Assembly: GCF_003473485.1 (NCBI RefSeq)
Contig: NC_053044.1
Location: 51,376,091 to 51,440,090 of the forward strand
DNA: 64,000 nucleotides
Origin: Medicago truncatula
Lineage: Eukaryota; Streptophyta; Magnoliopsida; Fabales; Fabaceae
Direction of reading: 5' to 3'
Below are positions 21,353 through 37,357 of this stretch, one piece after another (within the stretch, counting starts at the first letter, position 1; each line of letters begins with the position of its first letter). The notes beneath the pieces are model-generated. The model saw only the letters and a program-made list of their open reading frames with translations, ran no database searches and was not told the origin of the DNA. Both the position numbers and the translations under genes were made by a program.

Positions 21353-22229
21353 AACTCATCAATTATCTCAATTTTTGTCTTCTTAACAAGTTCTCAAAGG
21401 GCACTTGTTAGCATAACTCTTAGTTTTTATAATTAGGGTTAAATTAGTTTTTATCCATACAAAATTGTTAAATTTTGATTTTAATCCCTTTAAAAGAAAT
21501 CAACTTTTGATCCTTCAAATATTTTCCGTACCATTTTTTCTCCTTACTTTTAAGTCAAATTATGTGTATCATTCAAATTATGTGTGCATAATAAGATTCT
21601 CTCTTGTAAAAGTTTAGAATTTTTTAACAATACAAAATATGAATTTTATATTTTTGGCGCTTAAAATTTTATATTCAATTTATGTTTTGTTAAAAAAAGA
21701 CATAAAAGATGTTAAAAAGATGGCGAAGATTTTAATTAATAACCCTTTTAGGGGATTTTAACTTAGAACTATGTTAAAAAGTCTCATATTAGATAAAAGA
21801 TGGTTAGAACATGCGTTTAAAAATGGAAGCAATCCTCACTTTATAAATCGATTTTGGGGGTTGTGTTAAGCTCAACCCAAATTATTAAAGTTTTGTGATG
21901 AATTTTTAAAGCACGTTCTTTCCTCCCAACTGAATTTTCTTCATACTCAAGAGTCGTTGGTCAAACACATGACGACTTACTTAAGGGTAGTGACGGAGCT
22001 AGAAATTTTAAGTTGGAGGGGCAACATTTGACATATATATACATCACGCTAGTCTCTACTACTTTTTAAATTATGAAAACATATGAATGTTTTTGAAAAA
22101 TGCAAAATAACAACCATTTCTTCCTTTATCATGTTATATTGATTGTTGAAATAAAATAAAATCACAATTACAAAAATATTATGATTCAAAATATGAAATA
22201 TATAAATTTAATTGAACTTGTCCTTCGAG

Positions 22230-22860
22230 CTGAGCATTTGTTCCTTTTTGATTGATATTTTGAACCACCGCAGCCTTACTTTTTGTGTGCTGGATTCTGG
22301 TGTGCCGGTTACTTTAGCTTCGAGATCGGGAGTTGGCGTCTAGCAGCATTCTTGTTTGGCTAACATTCTCTGGTGGACCAGGGGGTAAGGGGTGCCCGTC
22401 TGGTTGGGTCCTAAAGTCCGGTGGGCCGATCACTTTTGATTCGAGATCGGGAGTCAGTTATTTGGCTCAAGTTTGATTTTGGGCTTTTATGGTGTTCTTT
22501 CGGTGGTCCGGAGATTGTGAGGTGGTGGAAGTTAATTGATCTTTTGAATAGTGGCTCAGTTTAGGGGATGCAGCTGGAGTGTTTCATTTAGAGAGGGGGT
22601 TATTTTGGCTTGTATAGTGGCGATGGATGGTTTTGGACTTTGTTTTTTTCGGTGGTGGTTTCCTTGAAGGAGTTTATTTTGGTGGGTGTGTCATATAAGG
22701 TTTGATTAGGTATTTTGTGTGTAGGGTTTTTCTTTATGGTATTTATTTTTCAGGTGTTCCGCCTATATACGACGCCTTCGTTTGTATTCTATGTTTTACC
22801 AATCTCTATTCGTCTTGAGTAAGGATCTGGGTTTTAATAAAATTTGTTGATTAAAAAAAA
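22230..22860 (+). mobile_element. Probable LINE 3' end (non-coding)
   Basis: A GT-rich, T-rich stretch unlike its AT-rich surroundings. GATTCGAGATCGGGAGT occurs near 22437 with a near copy near 22320. It ends in TTTTAATAAAATTTGTTGAT followed by an A run near 22853. Composition and tail fit a LINE 3' region. No coding domain was found. Confidence 0.4.
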
Positions 22861-23246
22861 TGATTGTGGAGGAGAAAAATTAAAGAGGTGAGATGTTTTA
22901 TAATGGGTTGGACCGCTACTAAACAAACAAATTACTTATCAACTATCTAAAATTACCACCTAGTAGTATATATAGATATAGTATTGCATTTCAAAAAAGT
23001 TGCTTTGGATGGAGCTCCGAAGTGTTGTGAGGGGTTCGAATCCATTATCACATAGAACAATTGATTATTAATTACTACTACATATATTATTATAGTATTA
23101 TTTTGGCATGCTTATTTACTTAACTGTATGGGGTAGTGGGTGCCACATAAACAAAAGAAAATGATGAATGATTTAACAAGAAATTGCAAAATTGAGAAAT
23201 AATTGCATGTATTTTATTGTTGATCAAACACATTTTAACATCTAGT

Positions 23247-26061
23247 TCAAGGACAATATGGAGGTCTTCGCCCAGGTCCTCCAAAAAAGAAGACAGGATC
23301 TTTTCCATATTGAACATCGTTGAGGGCACTGTAACAGTAAGGTTCTGCTGCATATGTACTTACAAATTGTGGATACTTGAGAGTTTCTGAATAATCCTTA
23401 ATTCTCACATTTGTCATGTAACATGCGAACCCAAATCGACCACTTGCTGCTTCTCCACTACCCATTTGTGTTCCTGTGTGAGGAGGGGTTGTTTTCACAT
23501 TATAACTAAACACTTGTCCACCCCATTGAACCAATGTTGCACTATGTTGTAAGTTACCCACTATCGCTGCTGGCCAATAACCTACAATGATTTTATCCTT
23601 CATTCTAAGCCACCAGTTCCCATTACGATCCTAAATCAAGCCAACAATTTAAGAGGAATTAGTAAATTAATTAATAGTTCTTTTATACACTACAAAAACA
23701 CATGTTATTAATTATTACCCAAAATATTCCAACGTTGATTTCATATTGTTGGTTAAACTGAGATGAATAAGGTCCTACGGTAGAACCAAGTGCTATCTCT
23801 GAGGCTATTTGCACAAATCCTTGGCAAGTAAGATCGAAGCAACCTGTTGTATGGTATGAATCTTGCTGCACCGCAATCAATATATGGATTTGTGGTTATA
23901 AAAAAACAACTACTATAAGATTAGCTTTCAATAAATAGGAACTTATAGTCCAAGCGGCAAACAATCGGGAGTTGTGGTCACCATACAACTTTGGATTAAC
24001 CTAAACCATAACATATAGAAAGAGGATTAGGCATGTTTAATCATGTATATAATATTATAACTAAGAAACAACTAGTAAAGTAGGCGTGCATAGTTAATTT
24101 TGAAAATGAAGTAGGGCGATCACGAACCATCCAGCCAGCTTCAACGCTTGCAAAATTTTCACCATTGTTAGCCTTAAGCCACATTTGAGCCGTAGTGAAA
24201 TCTTCTGGTTGTTCAACATTTGGATTCCATACGTTGATGTTTGCTTGTGCGCCTATAAAATTGAATCCTAATGTCGCAAGATGTGCATCCTGCATGATCA
24301 AGCTTTGCGCGTTTTTTTTTTTTTTTTTTTTTTAAAACTCCATATAGCCAATTTATATGTTCATAACATTAATATTAACAATAAATCCATTTATACTGCG
24401 ATAAATTAGCTAAATAAAATCATAATATGTAAATAATAGTTGTGATATGTACCGATCGATTTTCCAAATTAACATAATCGAGGTTTGAGAAATTAAGTTT
24501 TGTGTTGGTGGCTGAATTGACAGATGGTTCCGGAGGTTTTTGTCCGAAGCGGTTAAGTGAAACAGCTCTTAACAAGTCCTCCTTTCGAATTCTACGAATA
24601 GGTACAGTTTCTTTTGGACAACTTCCACTTTTCTGCCATGTCTGAAACACATCAGTGCTTGCATTGGTAGCACCTCTTGTACTTGAACTCTGGGATTCAA
24701 GAAGAAAATCTGGTATCCGCTGCAAAGATTGTTAAGATTGTTAGTCTGAAACAACAATTTTTTAGATTCATTGAATAGTTTATGTATCTAATCTTATCTT
24801 ATAGATACATCAGCTATCAATCATTCAATGAATTTAAAAAGTAATTTTTTTTATAACATGGACCGGAGGAAGTACTAATTAATTTAATCCATTCTAATTT
24901 ATAATAAAATATTATGATTGATCATTTTACAGTTTTTCAAATAGATTTCTAGTCAAAAATTGAAATATTTAAACTTATAAAGCACAATGAACAATGTTAA
25001 GTCTAATATCAAAGATATTTCAAAAAAAAAAAAAAAAGTTGTTTATCATATATAATCGACCTAGTAGTAATCAATAACACACCTGAATGGGGACTTCTAT
25101 GGTACACCCGTAAATGACGGTGTACCGGTACTCTCGCTTACAATTTTTATAAATTAACTATCATTTTTTATGAAGAAAATAGGTGTTTGTTGACATATAT
25201 ATTTTAGAAAATATCATTTTATATGAAAAAAAAACATCATTTTATTTTTTATAAAAATCATACTAATTTTTTTACATTTTATTGTAAAAAGTACTCAAAA
25301 TTCTATAGTATGAGTAATAAGAATTCAGAAAAATCAAATTTTATTGCGTTGACGTTTTTGGTAAATAAGATTTAGTTATTATAATTATAGGTGATAGAAA
25401 ATAATTTTTTTCTACAAAAAAATAACTCATTTAACTATTAATTTAAGGATTTGGTGTACCAATGCACTTAAATTGTTGGGTGTATCATAGAACTTGCCCA
25501 CCTGAATAGTGTGATTTATCAAGGCAGGATGGTCAAAAGCGGGTTGTTTGTATATGTTGATGCAGTCAATAATATCTCCATCTTCACTCTGTAGAAAAAC
25601 AATATTCTGAGATTTTTTATCCAAACACAATAATCCAAAATTCATACCTCTAATAACATTTAAAATGTTTCATCTATCGATATTTTCACCAAAATATTGA
25701 AAAAGACATTGAAATAATAACATTTTTTCTCTCAGCCAAAACAATCAAGAGAGAAAGAAAGTATGAGATAGAGTTATCATAAAAGTTGTTCTAAATTGTT
25801 GTACAGATATCCCCAGTGGCGAAATTAGCACAGTTTTTACCAAGTGGCGAAATATAAAGAATTTTTTTATGCGAATATAAAAAAGAGTTATCATACCTTG
25901 ATAGACTTCACGGCAGGCTTGTTTAGAAGCTTTAATTTGGCTTCGATTTCTTTTTCTAAAAATGATGATGCTGCTCTTGCTTCAACTTTCAATTCTAGAA
26001 TGGTAGTACACAAGGCAAAGAACACCCAAAGCAACAATATTGCAACCTTGCATTTCCCCAT
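23247..26061 (-). CDS. Neprosin-family copy C, coding exons intact but intron 5 donor mutated
   Basis: Seven exons: 25897-26061, 25502-25588, 24453-24719, 24128-24289, 23947-24000, 23719-23865, 23247-23630, all in phase and together encoding 421 residues. Signal peptide ([20 protein letters not shown]), activation domain with [28 protein letters not shown] and WGGQV are present. Two features set it apart. The intron 5 donor reads ACT|ATAAGT where A and B have ACT|GTAAGT; reading into the intron meets a stop after 16 codons. A 410-bp MITE sits across the exon 2 donor, which its target duplication preserved. GYWPAE of copies A and B is GYWPAA here. Without rescue by a cryptic donor the product would end before the second half of the catalytic domain, so it is a likely new pseudogene. 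Confidence 0.8.
25089..25498. mobile_element. Mutator-type MITE inserted at the exon 2 splice donor of neprosin copy C
   Basis: A 410-bp element with 21-bp imperfect inverted ends: GGGGACTTCTATGGTACACC on the left, and GGCAAGTTCTATGATACACC as complement of the right; 17 of 21 positions agree. Direct repeats CACCTGAAT flank it at 25080-25088 and 25499-25507. The 9-bp duplication spans the exon/intron border (ATTCAG|GTG on the minus strand), so each side keeps a donor core. No coding capacity. Confidence 0.88.
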
Positions 26062-26120
26062 TCCACCTTGATATCTCCCTTTCAGTAAACCCCTGGAAAT
26101 CTAAAATGAATATCACCAAT

Positions 26121-26128
26121 AATTTATA
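26121..26128 (-). promoter_or_regulatory. Predicted TATA box of neprosin copy C
   Basis: TATAAATT on the minus strand, 60 bp upstream of the ATG at 26061, preceded by CCCC as in copy B. Confidence 0.45.
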
Positions 26129-26129
26129 G

Positions 26130-28294
26130 GGGAGGGGGGCAATATTTTTTTATTTTGGTGCAAAAGGGGGTCAATATTAATGGGTGTTTTAATGTTTTTA
26201 CTTTAGGGTGTATATTTTTAGTATGACATTTATACTTTTAGATTTTGTTTTTGTCAATCCCCAATTTCCATTAGAAGAGGATTTGGTAATCCGAAGTTTG
26301 ATTATGAAGTAATTTGCATTGAAAAAAAATGGTTCCATATTTAGTTCTCGATATTTTTTAATTTGGATCTTTCTTTACAATGTCTGGTTTCAAACCAAGT
26401 TAGAAAAGGTTGAGATGCATGTATCAAACCAACCAACCATTCCAGAAACCGGCATTTATTTGGTAGATTCATTCCATAATGAAAATTAGTGACGATTTAT
26501 TTTAGCGAATGCATAACCCAAAAACATGCGTTTACCAAATGCTATTTTCCATTCGAACCCGAGAAAACCATTGTAAACATCTTCATGCATGCTATATTAA
26601 TTTATTTATTTTACTCCTTCCTTTTCAAAAATAAAGTAGCAGACAAAAATATCGATTTAACTAATAGTTGTTGACTTTCTATATGCTTATCCATAGTTTT
26701 ATTTTATTCCTAATTCAGTCCATAAAAGTAACTTTTTCTATGCTTGTGCATAGTTTTTTTTTTTTTTTTATTAAGTAGTTTAGTGAGGTGAATAAGTGAA
26801 AAAATCGGGGTTTGAATCCTAGTTTCTACATATATTATGTAATATGTTTTTTTGAGAGAATATAATATGTAATATATTGTAAACTGAGTTATGCTCGCTG
26901 GGGACACTCATAGTTTTTTTTAATGCATTGAAATGTTGAGTTTTAATTTGATGTGTATGTATAATAAAAATTTACATTGACGCATATAAATTATACTTTA
27001 AATATTACAATGAAAAAAATTAGTAGAAAATATACCATACGAGAATATAGACCAAATGTTGACCAAATTATTGTTGTTTGAACGGAGATGATACTGATAT
27101 ATTATCATTGTTCAATTCAACAAAAATAAAAATATAATATTTAGCCATAAATTTAAGATATCGTTGAATGGATTTACTCTTCCCTTTCATGGGAAATCCC
27201 TTCAAATTTAAAATGTATTATTTATTAGTATTATTTTTAATATATATTTGTGTGAACATATTTTTTCCTCTCTTTTTTTTAACAAAATGCATTCATTCAA
27301 GTTAATATCGTACACCAATACGACACAAGTTTAAAATCGTTAAAAAAGATAAACCTCCGAACAAACTCACGCAAGTTTAAAATCGTTAAAAATGATAAAC
27401 CTCCGAACAAACTCATATCTATGTTAATAGCATCACACAATTAATAGCATCACACAAAAAAGTTGATAAGCCTACAAATATGATTATAATAATTAAATGT
27501 CTGAAATATACATGCCTATGAATCTTTGATGTCAACAACCAAAATCATTAATTGCATCTGCAATAGATCAAAACTAATATTTCAATCTAAATCAAATAAA
27601 CACTGCACTAAAACAATAAAATTAAAAAAGAAATACATTAAGACAGAAAACCAAAACAAACGATGACGTGTTTTCCTCAACAACAAAAAAACAATGACGT
27701 GTTTAGACAACAAAATCACAAATTCATACAAAAAATACTAGAAATATATGAAAACCACTCAAGGAAAAAAAATGGAGGGATAATTTCACGTCAAAGTTAA
27801 CCCTAGAAAAAAATATTTGATCATAGTAGAGATGTGCACCTCAAATATTTTTGAAAAATGAGATTAAAATAAACTCTTTATATAGTGTTTCCCAAATTTC
27901 TATTATACCATAAAAAAATTCTGATAGGAAATTTATTTTTTTTGGCTTTCGCACCGGTTCCCGACCCGTCATTGGTGGGTGACTAATACGAAATTTGTAC
28001 CATCAAAATTTTATAAATGAAATTTGTTGAATGTAGACTGAATTGTGGTTTTGACCCATCTAAACCAGACACTAAGATCGCCATGATAAGAAGCTGATCA
28101 AATATCCAGAACACCACAATGTACGATGAAATATTTATGGCAAATTCGATTCTATGGGTACAAAAGGACAATTCGCAGAAGACTTGAACAAGGCATTAGT
28201 ACATCCGTTAGGTTTACAACATGCTCAATAGGAAATGCTGCAATTAGGCACTTCTAAGGTCTAACAAAATGGATCAAAGGATTGCGCGATTGTC
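26130..28294. other. Intergenic, AT-rich, no gene seen
   Basis: No supported coding region. Near 26760-26880 a box B-like GGGGTTTGAATCC followed by TATATTATGTAATATG hints at a SINE relic. The 3' end of the RVB1 transcript on the minus strand probably extends into 28200-28428. Confidence 0.5.
27326..27416 (+). repeat. 46-bp tandem duplication
   Basis: Two adjacent copies of a word starting CAAGTTTAAAATCGTTAAAA and ending CCTCCGAACAAACTCA, at 27326-27371 and 27372-27416, with a few differences. A second short duplication (AATAGCATCACACA) follows near 27428-27458. Confidence 0.8.
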
Positions 28295-28392
28295 CTAGGT
28301 AGGAAACTATTTCCGTACAAAAATACTACTAAGCAGTTCAGATCTAGGTAGGAAACTATTTCCATACAAGAATAATACTAAGCAGTTCAGAT
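28295..28392 (+). repeat. 49-bp tandem duplication in the presumed RVB1 3' UTR
   Basis: CTAGGTAGGAAACTATTTCC...AAGCAGTTCAGAT occurs at 28295-28343 and 28344-28392, with three or four differences. It ends 36 bp beyond the RVB1 stop codon, so it should be transcribed as part of the 3' untranslated region. Confidence 0.85.
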
Positions 28393-28428
28393 TCTAGCAA
28401 CAGACAGTTCAAAAGTTTGAAAATAGCA

Positions 28429-33935
<5,507 letters not shown>

Positions 33936-33971
33936 CTAGATAAGGTTTTCAGTTTTCACTTTGCAATGGAG

Positions 33972-34870
33972 ACTGAGACACAAAGATAGGATTAGTAACA
34001 TTTAAAGAACTAGGGGCGACAAAATTGCAAATCAGTGAGCCACTAGTTGAAATTGAACCAAGTGACACAGATTCTATTGAACAATTTCAAAAAATTCATA
34101 CCATACCTTAGAAAACCCAAAAAAAAAATCACAATACTATCAAATTAACATAATTTCACAATACTACAATAAGATACACTCAGCAAACAAACAGAACCAT
34201 AGAGCACGCAGAATTGTGCCTACTTTATCTTCTCAGACCCCGACAAAAAGCCTAAAGACTTAAAATCAGAAGTATAACTCACAACAATAACAACCAAATT
34301 GTGATGTAAATACTATAATAAACGTTCATAAGCTTTGCATATGGACATATAGGAAATTTGAAATATATATTGCAAAAATTCAACAGAAATTTTAATATTT
34401 TCCCTCATCTTTCTAAATATACACATGACAAAGAACTCATAGATAAAATGCATTACAGAACTCAAACAAAGTATGAAACTATGAACAAATTCTCAATTAA
34501 CAATTAAAACATTTAGCTGTTATGAATGATAATCCTATATGTTGGAAACAGAGAAACAAAATAAAAACTTGAAACTAGAAATCATTTGCTTATAACTTAA
34601 AACTCGATAGAAAAAAAAAAATTTTAAAAAAAAAGAGCAAAAAAAAAGCGATGAAATGAACAAGTTTGAACCTGTTGAAGTAGCTACAGCAATGGCGACG
34701 TAATCGCTGTCCAGTGAGCTGAGAGGGTTCCGTGAGTGCACCGTCGGCGAGCTCTCGGCGCCGGAATCGCTTTTTCTTACGGCGGTAGCGGCTAGGTTTA
34801 AGGGTAGAGAGAGAAAGAAGAAAATGTTTAGAGTGCAGAGAGAGTGTAAAACAAAACGAGAAAGAAGAGA
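33972..34870 (-). other. Predicted 5' untranslated exons of RVB1 with a leader intron
   Basis: A pyrimidine-rich, GC-richer minus-strand stretch (about 34672-34870) ends in CTTCAACAG|GTTCAAAC, a good donor. A good acceptor, TGTGTCTCAG|TCTCC, lies at 33973, 43 bp upstream of the RVB1 ATG. Together they predict a leader intron of about 700 bp (33973-34671). A 99-codon frame over the leader (34590-34889) is most likely not translated. Confidence 0.5.
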
Positions 34871-34978
34871 GGGTTAGTTTATTAAACAAATGTTCATTTT
34901 TTTAATTTAAAATATCAACCCTTTGGATGTTTAGTTCCTCTCAAAAAAACAAAAAACTTTTTTGAAGAATAATTGTCA

Positions 34979-35349
34979 TATGTCTTACCTCGGTACCTTC
35001 AGAGTGCGTTTGATTTGCTAAAAAACGATGGACAGTATAGAACAACTCTAGTTGTCCAGTGTTTGATTTGTAAAATTGTTTCAGGTACAGGAAAAACTGG
35101 AGGCAAGGGACAGGACAAAAACTCATATTTTTGTCCCTCACCAAACTACAGCACAACTTTTTGTCCCACGTACAAGTTGTCTAAAATACCAAAATAGCAT
35201 TTTGTCCCTCAAAAATCGTATAAAACAAAAAATTACTCAATGACATAAAAAATTTGTTCTATGCTGTTCTGCCTTGTATTGTAGTGTTCTATCTTGTATT
35301 GTTCTGTCCAGTACTTGCTGTTTTGCAAACCAAACACACTATGTCTTAC
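34979..35349. mobile_element. MITE-like element upstream of RVB1
   Basis: GTGCGTTTGATTTGCTAAAA near 35005 is mirrored by GTGTGTTTGGTTTGCAAAAC, the complement of the end near 35340. Inside, DNA related to TGTTCTGTCCAGTACT lies opposite AGTATAGAACAA. A 10-bp word TATGTCTTAC is found at 34979-34988 and 35340-35349, but only the right copy abuts a terminus, so it may not be the true duplication. Superfamily unclear. Confidence 0.45.
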
Positions 35350-37357
35350 ATGCGTATCTTAAATAGATTAAATGAAACATACTTAAACTCGATTTTGTGA
35401 TAGTTTTGCGGCGCATGTGATTAAAAGGAGGGTGGGTATAATAGAGGATTGAGATTGAAACAAATGTAGAAGGCTAATCACTCCCATTGAATTAAAAGGG
35501 TTCAAAGAACAATTTTAAAAGTTAACTATATTCTCTATAAATTGTTATAATACCCCCTATGAAAGTTTCTCTTATATAACCGCCCCTATGAAAGTTAAAA
35601 TTGAAAGAATGATTATTATAATAGAATACATATATTACGACTAAAGTATGAAACTAAGAACAAATTCCCCTGTTTTAAGAAAATTTTCTTACAATTTCAT
35701 TTATGTTTATCTTTCTCCATTATCTTATCATATACTAAGTCATTCAAAACATGTCAAATTATCGATCTTTTAGTTCAAAAGTATGGTGGAGAGACCAAAA
35801 CGATTAGATTTTGAAATAGAGGGACGATGAAAAAATAGGGACTAAAATTTAAATTAAGCTTATAATCAAAATATGTAATGTATCACATGATATGTAACGT
35901 ATCACATTCTTTCAAAAATTATGTAACGCATCACATGAAAGTCAACCGAGAGAATTCAATATTAGGGTCCGCTTGGTACACAAGATATGATAGACAAGTG
36001 ATATGATAAGAAGTTGGATATAATAGTGATAGGATAGTCACTTATGATATTATGTGTTTGGTAGACCACATTTTTTTTTAAAAGGTGGACCATCGGACAG
36101 AGATATGATAATATATATATATATTATATTATAGATTACAAATTTATCATGTAAACAAATATGAAGGCCTTTTATCATGTAAATAAATATAAAGCACCTC
36201 CTTGAAATCAGTTGATAAAATCATTATACATGTGAAGGTCTTTTACTATGGACTTGAAAAATTGGCCATAAAACTCAACCTTTCACATCACAAGATATTG
36301 GTTCCAATTGAAACTCCATGGAGATTCCAAAGCACTCTCCACGCCAATTAGACGATGTCTAAGGTGCACGATGTAAGCAAGTCAAAAAATGTATGTGAGT
36401 TATTAAGCATTGGAACTTAGGATGGTGTAAAAAGAATACTCCTTAATATTCACATTATTCACCACTTTGATGGTTTAAATCCCCAATACATGTCACGGCA
36501 AAAGACCATATTGTCATCAACTTTACTAAGAAGTGTCGTTAGTGTTTAATGGACATGTAGTAGTTTCTATTGTGAGGTCTATCTACTTTACTGATTGCCA
36601 AAACCATATTATTATCTGAACATATTTGGATCAACTACCTTAAATTTCAAGTACTTTAATTCAATTTAGATCGATTAATTATCCTCCTCTATCTAAATGA
36701 TTCTTATCTCATACTAGTAAAGATTTTATGCAAGATTGCATAGAATGTAAAAATATTTTGAAAAACAAAAGTGTGACATTTAATCATTGTGCTCATAAAG
36801 CATTTTTCTTTAAACTGGTAAAAACTTCATATAAGATTGCACTAAAATGGTAAAAAATATCAAATAAAAAATTGAATATTTTCATGTGTCGTTAGGAAAA
36901 AGACATTTCCTAAAATACAAATACATTTCAGGAGGTCAATAAGTTATTCATCATAGAATAGCAAACAATAGAGGCAACTTCAACGTGAATAACCAATTCA
37001 ATCTATTTAACGCAATATTAGGGAGTTTTACCACAACGCCTCAAATTTATGAACTTTGGTTATTTTTTGGTCCAATTACGAGACCAATTAAAAAATAAAA
37101 ATTAGCGTCACTCAACAGGAAAATGAGGCAAACAAAAATTTATTCAATGACTTCAAAGTAATAAAGTATGATGTGCTCAAATTCATAAAAAAAAAAAATA
37201 CAAAACCATAAGCTTTAAACCATTTTGATATTGGTTTGGGCATAACTTTCAATACAAAATAATAAAAATGTAAAATAATTTAGAAACCTCATGCTACAAC
37301 AAAGGCAACTAATTTATCTGTAAAGATAGAATTTGTCCATAACTTAACTCACATCAT
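35350..37357. other. Intergenic, no gene seen
   Basis: AT-rich DNA between RVB1 and the bHLH gene. Near 35965-36075, GGTCCGCTTGGTACACAAG opposes TGTGTTTGGTAGACC, which suggests another small inverted-repeat element. Nothing coding is recognised. Confidence 0.45.

Noticed and set aside
34590-34889. 99-codon minus-strand frame upstream of RVB1
   Set aside because: Sits in the predicted 5' leader; runs through a good splice donor into A/T runs; no family features.
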